Part shown: piece after piece, positions 55,259 through 64,000 of the stretch
How positions within the stretch are numbered: position 1 is the first letter of the stretch
How the letters are laid out: every line of letters begins with the position of its first letter
The notes under the pieces: model-generated
Seen by the model: only the letters and a program-made list of their open reading frames with translations
Told to the model about the DNA's origin: nothing
The model's database searches: none
Translations under genes and position numbers: made by a program
Assembly: GCF_002019635.1 (NCBI RefSeq)
Contig: NZ_KV917372.1
Location: 1,736,001-1,800,000, forward strand
Direction: 5' to 3'
DNA length: 64,000 bases
DNA from: Metabacillus halosaccharovorans
Lineage (GTDB): Bacteria > Bacillota > Bacilli > Bacillales > Bacillaceae

Positions 55259-56173
55259 TTACTTAACAGCCCCTAATGTCATACCCTTAACAAAATATTT
55301 TTGTAAAAACGGGTACACACAAATAATAGGGAGACTTGCTACAATGGTCATAGTAGCCTGAATTGACTTAGGGGTGACAGCTTGGACAGCACGCTCACCA
55401 CTTGCTTGAGCAGTATTCCAATCTCCATTTGAAGTTGCTGTGTTTTGAAGGATCTTCATTAACTCATATTGCAAGGTCGTTAAATTCTCGTTACTTGAGT
55501 TATATAAAAATACGTCAAACCATTGGTTCCACTGGCCTACAGCAACAAATAATGCTACCGTAGCTAAAACCGGTAAGGACAGAGGCAGCACAATTTGAAA
55601 GAACACTCTAAAGTCCCCTGCACCGTCAATTCGCGCTTGTTCAAAAAGACTTTTAGGAAGACCTTCTATAAATGAGCGCATAATAATAAGATTGAATGCA
55701 CTTATTAATCCCGGTAAAATATACACCCAGAAAGTTCCAATTAAATGCAAATCTCTCATTAAAAGGTAACCTGGAATTAATCCCCCATTAAAATACATCG
55801 TCATAATAAATATGATGGTTACAGACTTTTTAAAAACAAATTTTTCTTGAGCGATCGCATAGGCCACCATAGCTGTACATAATAATCCAACCCCTGTACC
55901 CACAACTGTTCTAGCAACAGAAACAAAAATGGCCTGAATAATCGATGCTTGACTGAAAACATATTCATAGTTTCGCCAAGTAAATTCTCTTGGCCATAAG
56001 TAGATTCCACCTTTCACAGAATCTGTTGCGGCATTTAAAGAAAGGGCAATTTGGTTTATAAAAGGATACAGCATAATAACACTAAGTAAAATCATGAACA
56101 GTATATTAAACGTATCAAAAACTACATCTTCTCTCGTCCTCATCAAACTATTTCTTTTTCTAACTTTTAACAT
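55259..56173 (-). CDS. ABC oligosaccharide permease, LplC/YtcP type
   Basis: A 304-residue membrane protein with six hydrophobic segments and an EAA loop readable as LFEQARIDGAGDFRVFFQIVLP. The frame extends to 56182, but the ATG at 56173 is nine bases after AAGGAGG. It is the partner of the permease gene 14 bases upstream. It matches the LplC/YtcP/XynG branch that serves xylo-oligosaccharide and other glycan importers. Confidence 0.88.
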   Translation of the reverse strand: MLKVRKRNSLMRTREDVVFDTFNILFMILLSVIMLYPFINQIALSLNAATDSVKGGIYLWPREFTWRNYEYVFSQASIIQAIFVSVARTVVGTGVGLLCTAMVAYAIAQEKFVFKKSVTIIFIMTMYFNGGLIPGYLLMRDLHLIGTFWVYILPGLISAFNLIIMRSFIEGLPKSLFEQARIDGAGDFRVFFQIVLPLSLPVLATVALFVAVGQWNQWFDVFLYNSSNENLTTLQYELMKILQNTATSNGDWNTAQASGERAVQAVTPKSIQATMTIVASLPIICVYPFLQKYFVKGMTLGAVK

Positions 56174-56187
56174 TTTTATCACCCTCC

Positions 56188-57162
56188 TTAATATAAACCG
56201 CCTTGGCCCATTTTTTTCGAGAATGAGTTAGCTGCCATCAAGAATATCAAGCTAATTACTGTTTTAAACACTCCCGCTGCTGTTGCCAATGAAAAATTGA
56301 ACATAGAAATACCATAGTTAATAACAAATACATCAATATTCTCTGAGAACTCTATATTTTGACCATTACCTAATAAATATTGAGCTTCAAATCCCGCCTC
56401 AATGATATATCCAATATTCATAATCAAAAGGATGACAATGACTTGCTTCATTCCTGGAAGGGTAATATATCTAATCCTTTGTAAACGGGAAGCCCCATCA
56501 ATTTTTGCTGCTTCATATTGTTCTTGATCAATCATTGATATGGCTGCTAAATAAATGATCGTATTCCATCCTACATTTTTCCAAACCTCTGAGGCACCTA
56601 AAATCCCCCAGAAATATTCACCTTTCCCTAGCCAAAGAATTTCCTTGTCAATGATATTCAGTCCCATCAGTATTTCGTTAACGATTCCATCAATAGACAA
56701 GACAGAGGAAACAAGTGCTGCTGCTACAACCCAAGAGAGGAAGTGAGGTAAATAACTAATAGTCTGAACAACTTTTTTAAATTTTAGATTCGTTAATTCA
56801 TTGATTAATAGAGCTAACCCAATAGCTGTAACAAACCCTAAAACTAAATTAATAACACTTTGTGCCAATGTGTTTCTAAGAACACCTAAGAATCGATCAT
56901 CAGTAAATAGAAAAATGAAATGCTTAAAACCTACCCATTCTTGTTCTGAAAAAGGTCGAGCTGGTTTAAAATCCTGAAATGCCATTGACCATCCCCAAAC
57001 AGGGAAATATTTAAAAATAAATACCCAAATGACAAAAGGCAATGTCATTAATAATAATGCCTTTTGACTCCGACATTTTTTAATAAATGCTTTCATACCC
57101 TTTTCTTGATTTAGTTGCACAATTGGAGACGTATGTGATTTTACTTTTGTTTGTGCCTGCAT
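56188..57162 (-). CDS. ABC oligosaccharide permease, LplB/YteP type
   Basis: A 324-residue membrane protein. An approximately 40-residue charged N-terminus is followed by six hydrophobic segments, with an EAA loop in QYEAAKIDGASRLQRIRYITLP. It pairs with the permease just downstream (14-base gap). No ATPase gene is in the operon, as is usual for this importer class. A hairpin in the 92-base gap before it could reduce its expression relative to the binding protein. Confidence 0.88.
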   Translation of the reverse strand: MQAQTKVKSHTSPIVQLNQEKGMKAFIKKCRSQKALLLMTLPFVIWVFIFKYFPVWGWSMAFQDFKPARPFSEQEWVGFKHFIFLFTDDRFLGVLRNTLAQSVINLVLGFVTAIGLALLINELTNLKFKKVVQTISYLPHFLSWVVAAALVSSVLSIDGIVNEILMGLNIIDKEILWLGKGEYFWGILGASEVWKNVGWNTIIYLAAISMIDQEQYEAAKIDGASRLQRIRYITLPGMKQVIVILLIMNIGYIIEAGFEAQYLLGNGQNIEFSENIDVFVINYGISMFNFSLATAAGVFKTVISLIFLMAANSFSKKMGQGGLY

Positions 57163-57202
57163 GATAAGACCGCCCCTTCCTAATTGATCATGAACAATGA
57201 AG

Positions 57203-57237
57203 AAGGCTGAACTTCTCTCTATAGATCATTCAGCCTT
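57203..57237 (-). promoter_or_regulatory. Intercistronic hairpin between binding-protein and permease genes
   Basis: AAGGCTGAA and TTCAGCCTT form a 9-bp stem with a 17-base loop about 18 bases after the lipoprotein stop codon. Such hairpins often stabilise the upstream mRNA and reduce read-through. Confidence 0.6.
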
Positions 57238-57254
57238 TTCATTAAGATTCTTAT

Positions 57255-58901
57255 CTACTTGCCCATTAGTTCAGCTTCTTTTTTAACGGATGCTTCTATT
57301 ACATCTTCATAAGCTTTATACGGCAATTTATCAAATTCTCCCTTAAATTTATCCCACTCTGCATCAAATTTAGACGGATCTGCAAGTATGATATCAGGGT
57401 ATGACCGTTTGATAAGATCACGGGACTGTTGGTCATATAACTGTGCTTCAGAGCCAGTTTCGATCACTGCATCCCAGAACGGGAACCATGGTGCCGGATC
57501 CGGCTCAGTGAATAAATCCGTAAATGTTTCAATTTTATAGGCTTCTAAGAACTCTTTGTCCACTTCATCATAAGCAAGTTGGGCAACTTCAGGTTGAACA
57601 GCTGGATCAACAGAGTTACCATCATCAAATGTACCTCCCATAATTGGCCAGTACCAACCTAATGCTTTAAAGCCAAATTCATCTCTAAATTCTTCTTTGT
57701 TCACTAAATCAATTTGTTCCTGAGTTCGGTAATAACGACCTTCTTCATTTACTTCATACGTTTCTCCTTCAATTCCCCATGTAATTAACTTTTGAGAATC
57801 AAGCTTTGCCATATGATCTAAAAACTTAATAATTCTAATCTGATCTTCTTCAGAAGTACCTGACGTAAGTCCCATCCCCGGAGAAGTAACGTAAGATTCT
57901 GGATTTAAATACTGATCTTTGATTCCTTCCTCAAAAACAATCGGGAAGCCCATATAATCATTATAAGGATCATCATCCAGCTCAAGTGTGTCTAATGCTG
58001 TACCTGATTCCCAACGCGGTCCAAACCATCCAACAACTCGTCCTGAAGAAATCTTAGCCAGATATTCATCAAAGTTTTGTGTAAAGGCTTCTCTATCAAA
58101 TAGTCCTTTAGCATTTACTTCATTTAATATTTTGAGCCATCTCTTTGTAATATCCTGATTATGATGAACAGATACTTCCAATGTTTCATCATCAACCATT
58201 ATTCCTTCCTGTTCACCTGATAAGAATGCCGGCGGGTCAAAAAGCTGTCCAACATGCCAATCGTATTGTAATAATGTATAAGGAATGGTATCTGCTCCAT
58301 CTGTTTTAGGATGGGCTTTTGCATATGTTTCAACAATCTCAAAAAACTCATCTATTGTTTTTGGATGTGGATAACCTTGTTCTTTTAATGCTTCACGTTT
58401 AATCCAAAATGCACTTTGTCCAACATTTGGAGGCTTAATATAACCATTTGATACACCAGATGGAAGTATATAAATATTTCCATCCTCTTGTTTCATTTTC
58501 TCCCAAATTGGATCATACAATTTTCTAAGGTTTGGAGCATGCTCCTCAATAAGATCATTAAGTGGTACAAATCCTCCTGCATCAATAACATCATTTGTCG
58601 CGTTTTGAGCATTCAGTAATTCCGGGTATTCTCCACTAGCAATCATTGTCCCTATCTTTTGGTTACTATCTCCAACGATATGTTCAATGTCAAAGTTAAC
58701 TCCGGTTGCTTCTTCAAACATTTTTCCAATTTTGGTATCAGCTGTGTTAACGTCTTTACCAGTTGAAGATGCATTAAAGAATTTGTAAGTAAAGACTTCT
58801 CCTTCTTCTTGTCCAGCACTTTCTTTGTTTGTACATGCCGTTACGACGGACAGCACTAGCATAAGACATAAAAACAAAACTAGAGACTTTCTTTTTACCA
58901 C
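57255..58901 (-). CDS. ABC oligosaccharide-binding lipoprotein (LplA/XynE-like)
   Basis: A 548-residue extracellular binding protein with a lipoprotein signal (LVLSVVTAC around residue 23). The length is typical of the large binding proteins of the LplA group. Residues such as WIKREALKEQGYPHPKTIDEFFEI and WYWPIMGG are readable family blocks. It is the first gene of the xylan operon, so xylo-oligosaccharides are the likely ligand. The start is GTG after GGGGGAG. The promoter, operator candidate and cre box lie just upstream. Confidence 0.87.
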   Translation of the reverse strand: MVKRKSLVLFLCLMLVLSVVTACTNKESAGQEEGEVFTYKFFNASSTGKDVNTADTKIGKMFEEATGVNFDIEHIVGDSNQKIGTMIASGEYPELLNAQNATNDVIDAGGFVPLNDLIEEHAPNLRKLYDPIWEKMKQEDGNIYILPSGVSNGYIKPPNVGQSAFWIKREALKEQGYPHPKTIDEFFEIVETYAKAHPKTDGADTIPYTLLQYDWHVGQLFDPPAFLSGEQEGIMVDDETLEVSVHHNQDITKRWLKILNEVNAKGLFDREAFTQNFDEYLAKISSGRVVGWFGPRWESGTALDTLELDDDPYNDYMGFPIVFEEGIKDQYLNPESYVTSPGMGLTSGTSEEDQIRIIKFLDHMAKLDSQKLITWGIEGETYEVNEEGRYYRTQEQIDLVNKEEFRDEFGFKALGWYWPIMGGTFDDGNSVDPAVQPEVAQLAYDEVDKEFLEAYKIETFTDLFTEPDPAPWFPFWDAVIETGSEAQLYDQQSRDLIKRSYPDIILADPSKFDAEWDKFKGEFDKLPYKAYEDVIEASVKKEAELMGK

Positions 58902-58946
58902 TTTAACTCCCCCTTTTTAATGATTACTTATTGCTTCACACCAAGT

Positions 58947-59013
58947 TGTAAGCACTTTCATTATAACTTAGACACTATTTATTAGTGACCTGACAAAGTA
59001 TAGTTTTTACTTT
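58947..59013 (-). promoter_or_regulatory. Xylan operon promoter module (operator motif, TATAAT, cre)
   Basis: On the minus strand, from upstream: a 25-bp motif AAAGTAAAAACTATA-cTTTgTcaGG (58989-59013), a poor -35 (TCACTA, 58983-58988), 17 bases, TATAAT (58960-58965), then a cre box (58947-58960, one deviation) overlapping the -10 by one base. The geometry equals that at 63474-63541. The motif includes the inverted repeat ACAAAGTA-N7-TACTTTGT at 58993-59015. The rest of the 338-base gap holds the kinase terminator and no gene. Confidence 0.65.
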
Positions 59014-59159
59014 GTAAACTTTAGTGATGTTTGAAATGGTTGTTTTCTCACTTCGTTATTTTGGATTAAAATTAGTTCGTTCCATTGCGCTCCAGACACT
59101 ATACAGTTAAATAGTAGGTTTCAAAAGCAACAACCTTGCAAAAAAGCCATTTAAATAAG

Positions 59160-59203
59160 AAAACCAATGTACACCGAAAAAGAATTCGACACACATTGGT
59201 TTT
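59160..59203 (-). terminator. Terminator of the xylan two-component operon
   Basis: AAAACCAATGT and ACATTGGTTTT pair around a 22-base loop about 40 bases after the kinase stop codon, followed by TTTTCTTATTT on the minus strand. Confidence 0.75.
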
Positions 59204-59239
59204 GGTTTTTCTATTAATCTCTTGAAAGTAAGTAAAAAA

Positions 59240-60991
59240 TTAATTTTTGTATTCAAAAAACGGAAGAATAATTTTTACTGTTGTTCCTACACCTTTTGTG
59301 CTTATTATATTAAATTCAAACTGATTAGAGTAATGTAATTTTAAACGATAGTAAACATTTTTTATTCCAACATGTTCACCAATGTTTGCAACCTCATCTA
59401 ATGATTGCATGACCTGTTCATATTCCTCTGCTTCCATTCCCTGCCCATTATCATTTATCTCACATACTAGCTTTTCATCACTACGTTTGATTGAAATGGT
59501 GATCATCCCTTTTCCTTTTATCGGTTCAATACCATGAATACTGGCATTTTCAACAAATGGGATGAGTGACATGTTTGGGATTAGGCACTTAGCAGCTTTC
59601 GGATCTATATCAATATGGTATTGCATTTTATCATCGAATCTATAATGCTGTATTTCTAGAAAGCATTTAATTAAATAAATTTCTTCATCTACTGTAACCC
59701 AATCTTTTCCCCAAATAAATGATTTCCTAAGCATTTTAGCAATGTTTTCTATGATTTTTGCTGTTTCATCTTCTTTTTTTAATATGCTTCTCATACGAAT
59801 AGTTTCTAAAACATTAAATAAAAAGTGTGGATTGATTTGACTTTGCAAGGCACTTAACTGAGCCTGCTTTCGTTGTAATTCTAAATCCTTCTTTTGAATA
59901 TCTGCGACATACACTTCATTTATCAGTCTCTTAATTTTAGAAGCCATCCTGTTAAACGCATGTGTTAGTTCACCAATTTCGTCCTGATCATCTACTCCTT
60001 CTATCAGCTCAAAGTTTTGATCTTCTACCTTTCTCATATGTCTTAAAATACGTATTATTCGTAAATGAAGGGAGCTTGTTATATAAATAATAAAAAGGGA
60101 TGGGAAAATTAAATTAATAAGTGCTAAATAAAGGATAAAATTCCGTGACCCTTTAATATCCTCAAGTAAAACATGTTCTTGAGTAACAGCAACCACTTTC
60201 CAATTATTCAAATAAGGAAGATTATATGACTCTTCAAAAATAACTTTATCGTCAGGTAATGAAACGGATTTATACGGATATTTGCTTTCAGACCAATCGA
60301 TCTTTGAATTTGTCGTATATTCAATAGTACCCTCATCATTCAATAAATATAATTCTCCCGGAAACGTAACATCATGAAAAATACTATGCATTAATCCTGC
60401 TTCAAGATTTATCTCTAGTATTTTCTGCGTAGAATTCTTAGAAACAAAATAATCCATTTCTCTTATTAAACTAAACATATCATGTTTTCCTGAATCTCCA
60501 ACACTTCTTATTAAAACTGGGTAGGAGCTTCTAATTAATTCTGATTCTTTATACCACGTGGAACCTTTAACAAGTGTGTCAATTTTACTGATCCCACCTG
60601 CATATATGACAGTATCATTATCTGTGTATAGCTTAATAGAATGAACAGATGGATAAAGTGACACTTCTTTACTTATATCCCCGAAGTAATCGTGATAAGC
60701 ATGGATAAAATCTATCGATGAGTTATACTTCGTTTCTAAAAGATTGTATAGTTCATAGTCCGTGTAAATCATAGAGGAAATTCCGACAGCATCATCTATA
60801 GATGTTTGGAAATCGTTTGCTATCTGTTTCACAGAAAGAGACATATCATTCATTTTCTGTGTTCTAACATTATTGGTCGTAACATGATAATACGCGATAT
60901 GGGTTAATGTGATTGGAATAAATACAGTACAAATATATATGATGAGCAGTTTGTTTCTTAAATTTAGATTATTAAACTTATATATCCTCAT
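59240..60991 (-). CDS. Sensor histidine kinase (YesM/XynD-like)
   Basis: A 583-residue LytS/YesM-type kinase. An N-terminal helix (about 12-34) is followed by an extracellular region of about 250 residues, a second helix near 285-305, a HAMP domain, the His_kinase domain with INPHFLFNVLETIR and an HATPase_c domain with DNGQGM. It is coupled to the response regulator gene 26 bases upstream. By position it senses extracellular xylo-oligosaccharides, as the XynDC pair of Geobacillus does. The start is an ATG preceded by GGAG. Confidence 0.88.
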   Translation of the reverse strand: MRIYKFNNLNLRNKLLIIYICTVFIPITLTHIAYYHVTTNNVRTQKMNDMSLSVKQIANDFQTSIDDAVGISSMIYTDYELYNLLETKYNSSIDFIHAYHDYFGDISKEVSLYPSVHSIKLYTDNDTVIYAGGISKIDTLVKGSTWYKESELIRSSYPVLIRSVGDSGKHDMFSLIREMDYFVSKNSTQKILEINLEAGLMHSIFHDVTFPGELYLLNDEGTIEYTTNSKIDWSESKYPYKSVSLPDDKVIFEESYNLPYLNNWKVVAVTQEHVLLEDIKGSRNFILYLALINLIFPSLFIIYITSSLHLRIIRILRHMRKVEDQNFELIEGVDDQDEIGELTHAFNRMASKIKRLINEVYVADIQKKDLELQRKQAQLSALQSQINPHFLFNVLETIRMRSILKKEDETAKIIENIAKMLRKSFIWGKDWVTVDEEIYLIKCFLEIQHYRFDDKMQYHIDIDPKAAKCLIPNMSLIPFVENASIHGIEPIKGKGMITISIKRSDEKLVCEINDNGQGMEAEEYEQVMQSLDEVANIGEHVGIKNVYYRLKLHYSNQFEFNIISTKGVGTTVKIILPFFEYKN

Positions 60992-61017
60992 GGTAACTCC
61001 ATCTCGGTCATTTTCCC

Positions 61018-62565
61018 CTATAGTTTTTTTCGATATTGAGTCGGTGTCATACCAGTGGTTTTTTCAAATTGAGTGACAAAATAATCTGAATTGGAAAACC
61101 CCACATTTTCAGCTACCTGATAAATTCGCATATCCGTTTGTCTTAGCTTTTTCTTTGCTTCACTGATACGGACTTGTAAAAGATAATCTTTAAAGTATAA
61201 TCCATACGTTTTTTTAAACAACTGTCCCATATAGACTGGGTTCATAAAAAATTGATTAGCTATACTCTTTAATGTAAGGTCTTCTCTGTAATGTGTATCA
61301 ACATATTTTTTTATTCTACGTATATTTAGTTTTCCAGAATCTTTATTCAATTGATTTAAAAGTATGGCGGCTTCTAATATAAATTCCAAAAATATTTCTT
61401 TTATCTTTTGTAAAGTACGAGGCAGGTTATCCCAATTTAACATGGTTTGAAGGGAGGGGACATTTTTTTCATCCCCATCCATCGACTGGATGGTTTTAAC
61501 TACTTCATGAACTACCCGATTAATGGACGTTCTTACCGCATCTTTTGCAAACGCTTTTTCCTGAAATTGCTCAAACATTTTATCGATTGAATTTTTTATT
61601 TTAGAAATTTGATTTTCTTCTATATGCTCCATCAGTGTTTGGTATAAACCATGATCAAGCTCTATATAGTTCACAGCAGACACTTTTGTTTTGCCATAAT
61701 TAATGGGGTTTTCTACGGGTTCTAAGTACTTGAATTGTAAAGTCTTTACTGCCGTTTCATAGGTCTCCTTGATTTCATCGGGATCATTTACAATTTTCCC
61801 AACAAATATAGAAACATCCGTATTCAAACTGCCGATTAACTTAGTCTTTATTATTTTTGAGAATTGCACTATATTCCCATTGAATTGTTGAATCTCCTCA
61901 CTTTTGACTAGTATGCCAATACGATTATTGCCATGTTCACGAAATAAAGTAGTAGAATGAAGGTCTTCACCATGAATCGTTTTACTTATGACTTCACGTA
62001 TCTTTGTCGCATTAACCATAACATTGTTTATCTCAATAATCATATACGCCATTCCTGTTGTTTGGTTAATATTCAACTTTTTCATACAATCATGACGATG
62101 CTCTTCTTCTAATTCTCCAGTTATTAATTCATTAAATGCAGTAGTAGCAAGAATATTGTTTCTATTTCGGTCCACCTGTAATTTCTTCGTATGCTTCTCC
62201 GCAACCTTTTTAAGTGTCTCTTCTATCTCATCTTTATCAACTGGTTTTAAAATAAAATCATGGACACTATACTTAACAGCTCTTTGAGCATATTTAAAAT
62301 CACTATATCCAGTAATAATAATAAAGTTTGGAGGAGATTTCTTTGACTCTACTGTCTGCTTTATCAACTCGAGGCCGTCTAACACCGGCATCTTGATATC
62401 AGTAATGACCAGATCGGGATCATTCAACTGGATGTACTCTAAGGCATCTTCTCCATTATCAGCTTCTGCACAAACTTTAAAGCCACAGCTTTCCCAATCA
62501 ATGAGATTAATCAATCCTTTGCGAACAAATCGATCATCATCTACTAAGAATACTTTGTAAGCCAT
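61018..62565 (-). CDS. AraC-type response regulator (YesN/XynC-like)
   Basis: A 515-residue regulator with a receiver domain (Asp56 predicted as the phosphate acceptor, Lys in FILKPVDK), a central linker and an AraC double helix-turn-helix at the C-terminus (ending GMTPTQYRKKL). The frame is open to a TTG at 62580, but the ATG at 62565, seven bases after GGAGGG, is the better start. It probably activates both promoters with the shared 25-bp motif, including its own operon. Confidence 0.88.
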   Translation of the reverse strand: MAYKVFLVDDDRFVRKGLINLIDWESCGFKVCAEADNGEDALEYIQLNDPDLVITDIKMPVLDGLELIKQTVESKKSPPNFIIITGYSDFKYAQRAVKYSVHDFILKPVDKDEIEETLKKVAEKHTKKLQVDRNRNNILATTAFNELITGELEEEHRHDCMKKLNINQTTGMAYMIIEINNVMVNATKIREVISKTIHGEDLHSTTLFREHGNNRIGILVKSEEIQQFNGNIVQFSKIIKTKLIGSLNTDVSIFVGKIVNDPDEIKETYETAVKTLQFKYLEPVENPINYGKTKVSAVNYIELDHGLYQTLMEHIEENQISKIKNSIDKMFEQFQEKAFAKDAVRTSINRVVHEVVKTIQSMDGDEKNVPSLQTMLNWDNLPRTLQKIKEIFLEFILEAAILLNQLNKDSGKLNIRRIKKYVDTHYREDLTLKSIANQFFMNPVYMGQLFKKTYGLYFKDYLLQVRISEAKKKLRQTDMRIYQVAENVGFSNSDYFVTQFEKTTGMTPTQYRKKL

Positions 62566-62615
62566 AGCCATTCCCTCCAATCATATGGGCCCTTCGGCAT
62601 ATACCGCATACACAT

Positions 62616-62629
62616 ATATAACGCTTTCA
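62616..62629. promoter_or_regulatory. cre-like sequence upstream of the response regulator gene
   Basis: Minus-strand TGAAAGCGTTATAT fits the first ten positions of the cre consensus but not the end. It lies in the 91-base gap after the YesL-like gene. Confidence 0.35.
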
Positions 62630-62656
62630 TTTTATCATACTAAAAGTCAGATAGAC

Positions 62657-63298
62657 TCACAATGTTGACTTAACTGATTGCTGCTTATCTTCTAATCTAC
62701 GAAATCCGATTAATGCACAACCCATTATAATGAAAGCGAATGTGCTGGTCGTTATTAAAGGAATTAATCCCGGTATTAAAACTAGCAGAAAATAAAGGAG
62801 GGTTAATCCTATTACAATAAGCATGGTCGTGATAGGACTAAGAATACCGATTAAAAGAGCATGTCTAAAATATTGATTAAATTTCAAATCATAATGTACA
62901 TATACAGGTACAATATATAATAAAGAGATAAAATAGATGATACTAATAAAAATCAACCCTATTTGAAACAAATAATATGTTGCTCCAGTCATATTTTGAA
63001 TATATAAGAAATCAAGATATAGTAAATAACCAACTAATGAGAAAATTAATCCGATCAAATTAGACTTAAAAAATTCTTTCTTATAAGTTAAAGCAAAGGT
63101 CTTTAAAATTTGTTTTCCAGTAGTATCCTTTAGTAGCAAGTGACGAATAACCGTAAACATTGCAACTGTTGCCGGAAAAATACCAAATACAATAAACCCA
63201 ATCAGCACACTGCCGATCCACAACAAATTAATGTATGCCAACCACATGACCCATTCTAACAACAGATAAAACTTTGTTATATTGAGAACTTTCCCCAT
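62657..63298 (-). CDS. YesL-family (DUF624) membrane protein
   Basis: A 213-residue protein with five or six hydrophobic segments of the YesL/DUF624 family, which is regularly found next to YesMN two-component genes and glycan ABC importers. The typical N-terminal GIFPATVAMFTVIRHLL block is present. Its role is unknown; it may help sensing or export. It is the first gene of the two-component operon, with AAGGGAG before the ATG and a promoter module about 180 bases upstream. Confidence 0.8.
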   Translation of the reverse strand: MGKVLNITKFYLLLEWVMWLAYINLLWIGSVLIGFIVFGIFPATVAMFTVIRHLLLKDTTGKQILKTFALTYKKEFFKSNLIGLIFSLVGYLLYLDFLYIQNMTGATYYLFQIGLIFISIIYFISLLYIVPVYVHYDLKFNQYFRHALLIGILSPITTMLIVIGLTLLYFLLVLIPGLIPLITTSTFAFIIMGCALIGFRRLEDKQQSVKSTL

Positions 63299-63473
63299 TT
63301 TCTTTCTCCCTTCATCTTTATGATAAGCCCATAAATAACTGATTATATGGAAAATAAGAAGGCAGATAGCTCAAAATCAACCTTCTTACTTTATAGAATG
63401 CATATAGATCCTTTTTGACAAATACGAATTACTATTTTTCCATAGTTAGGAAATTCGAACACACTCAGAAATC

Positions 63474-63541
63474 TGTAAGCACTTACAATTATATCCTTTT
63501 CATCATTCTTCAATTACCCTATAAACTATAGATTTTACTTT
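63474..63541 (-). promoter_or_regulatory. YesL-kinase operon promoter module (operator motif, TATAAT, cre)
   Basis: From upstream on the minus strand: AAAGTAAAATCTATA-gTTTaTagGG (63517-63541), a poor -35 (TAATTG, 63511-63516), 17 bases, TATAAT (63488-63493), and the cre box TGTAAGTGCTTACA (63474-63487) immediately after. In both modules 23 bases separate the 25-bp motif from TATAAT. The 433-base gap 63299-63731 otherwise holds only the terminator at 63631. Confidence 0.65.
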
Positions 63542-63630
63542 AAAAAACTTAGACCGGTCCAACTTATTCTGCAATTATTTCCAAACTGTTTTTATTGTTC
63601 GATTCTCTCAAATCAACTTACACAAGCCCA

Positions 63631-63699
63631 AAAAACTCCTATACGTAAGATTTTGCTGTAAGAAATAAACAAGCAATACATCTTTAATAGGAGTTTTTT
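63631..63699 (-). terminator. Terminator of the partial GH43 gene
   Basis: AAAAACTCCTAT and ATAGGAGTTTTTT pair around an unusually long loop of about 44 bases. T-runs stand on both sides. Confidence 0.65.
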
Positions 63700-63731
63700 C
63701 TTTTAATTGAATAACAGTTTAAATTAAACAA

Positions 63732-64000
63732 TCAGTTTTGTGAAACTGCAAAATAATCTTTTCCATTGTTCTCGGAAAGGCTTAAATTCGTATAATCAAA
63801 ATATTTAAAGTACCCTGCTTTTCGTTGTCCACTTAAATCTTGTACACACATACCAATAAATGTTCCTGTAAAACGAATATAATCTGCATCGTCATCTGAA
63901 AGATGACTTATATCTACTTTTGGCCCGATTTCTTGCCACTCGCCATGAACTTCCTTATAGTAAAACTGCAACCACTGTTTATCGATTTTTGCTTTTAATT
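63732..64000 (-). CDS. GH43 glycosidase, C-terminal fragment (cut by window edge)
   Basis: The visible 89 codons are open to the right edge. They resemble the C-terminal concanavalin-like domain of GH43 beta-xylosidases (LQFYYKEVHGEWQEIGPKVD, FTGTFIGMCVQDLSGQRKAGYF). A third GH43 protein upstream of the two-component operon, with its own terminator, fits the xylan locus. I cannot give its N-terminus or full length. Confidence 0.72.
   Translation of the reverse strand, partial: LKAKIDKQWLQFYYKEVHGEWQEIGPKVDISHLSDDDADYIRFTGTFIGMCVQDLSGQRKAGYFKYFDYTNLSLSENNGKDYFAVSQN

Overview
The window looks like chromosomal DNA of a low-GC Gram-positive rod of the family Bacillaceae. The evidence is strong G-rich ribosome binding sites, many GTG and TTG starts, catabolite-responsive (cre) boxes, SigB-type promoters, a seven-gene Mrp antiporter operon, and an inositol locus whose proteins follow the Bacillus subtilis Iol proteins closely. 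I saw no rRNA, tRNA or CRISPR array.

Layout. (1) 1-10.6 kb: myo-inositol catabolism. An operon on the minus strand (iolB, iolC, iolD, iolE, iolG, iolI, iolJ cut by the window edge) is followed upstream by a tautomerase gene, the repressor gene iolR, and a divergent inositol transporter gene iolT. iolA is not in the window. (2) 10.6-21.4 kb: a carbohydrate island with a YesMN-type two-component pair, a GH105 hydrolase, an ABC importer without its own ATPase, a divergent class I mannose-6-phosphate isomerase-like gene, and a second, paralogous binding protein. The divergent promoter region (18602-18786) is a mirror-symmetric pair of activator-type promoters. (3) 21.6-36.6 kb: housekeeping and stress functions: methionine aminopeptidase, a BCCT osmolyte transporter, a mechanosensitive channel, a CBS protein, a thiamine-binding protein, the Mrp operon, a UspA-like protein, an orphan catalytic-domain tyrosine recombinase with three copies of an 11-bp repeat, a YitT protein and a DMT transporter. 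(4) 36.8-49.7 kb: a GH43 enzyme, an IS3-family element sitting in the loop of a terminator, and a run of small stress-type genes with SigB-like promoters (YeaQ/GlsB-like, glutamate dehydrogenase, small lipoprotein, inactive site-2-protease homologue, FNT channel, KGG-repeat protein, CorA), plus an unusual Trp/Asp/Lys-rich secreted protein. (5) 49.7-64 kb: a xylan/xylo-oligosaccharide locus. One operon encodes a lipoprotein and two permeases, an intracellular GH10 xylanase, two GH43 enzymes and a GH8 exo-oligoxylanase. A second encodes a YesL-like protein, a response regulator and a histidine kinase. Another GH43 gene enters from the right edge.

How the parts work together. Both carbohydrate importers lack an ATPase gene, so they probably share a general MsmX-type ATPase encoded elsewhere. 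In the xylan locus no glycosidase has a signal peptide, which points to import of oligosaccharides and hydrolysis inside the cell. The two xylan promoters share a 25-bp motif at the same distance from the -10 box, each followed by a cre box: a candidate operator for the local response regulator combined with carbon catabolite repression. The inositol genes show the same logic with IolR: iolT has a cre-containing promoter followed by three contiguous 11-bp repeats.
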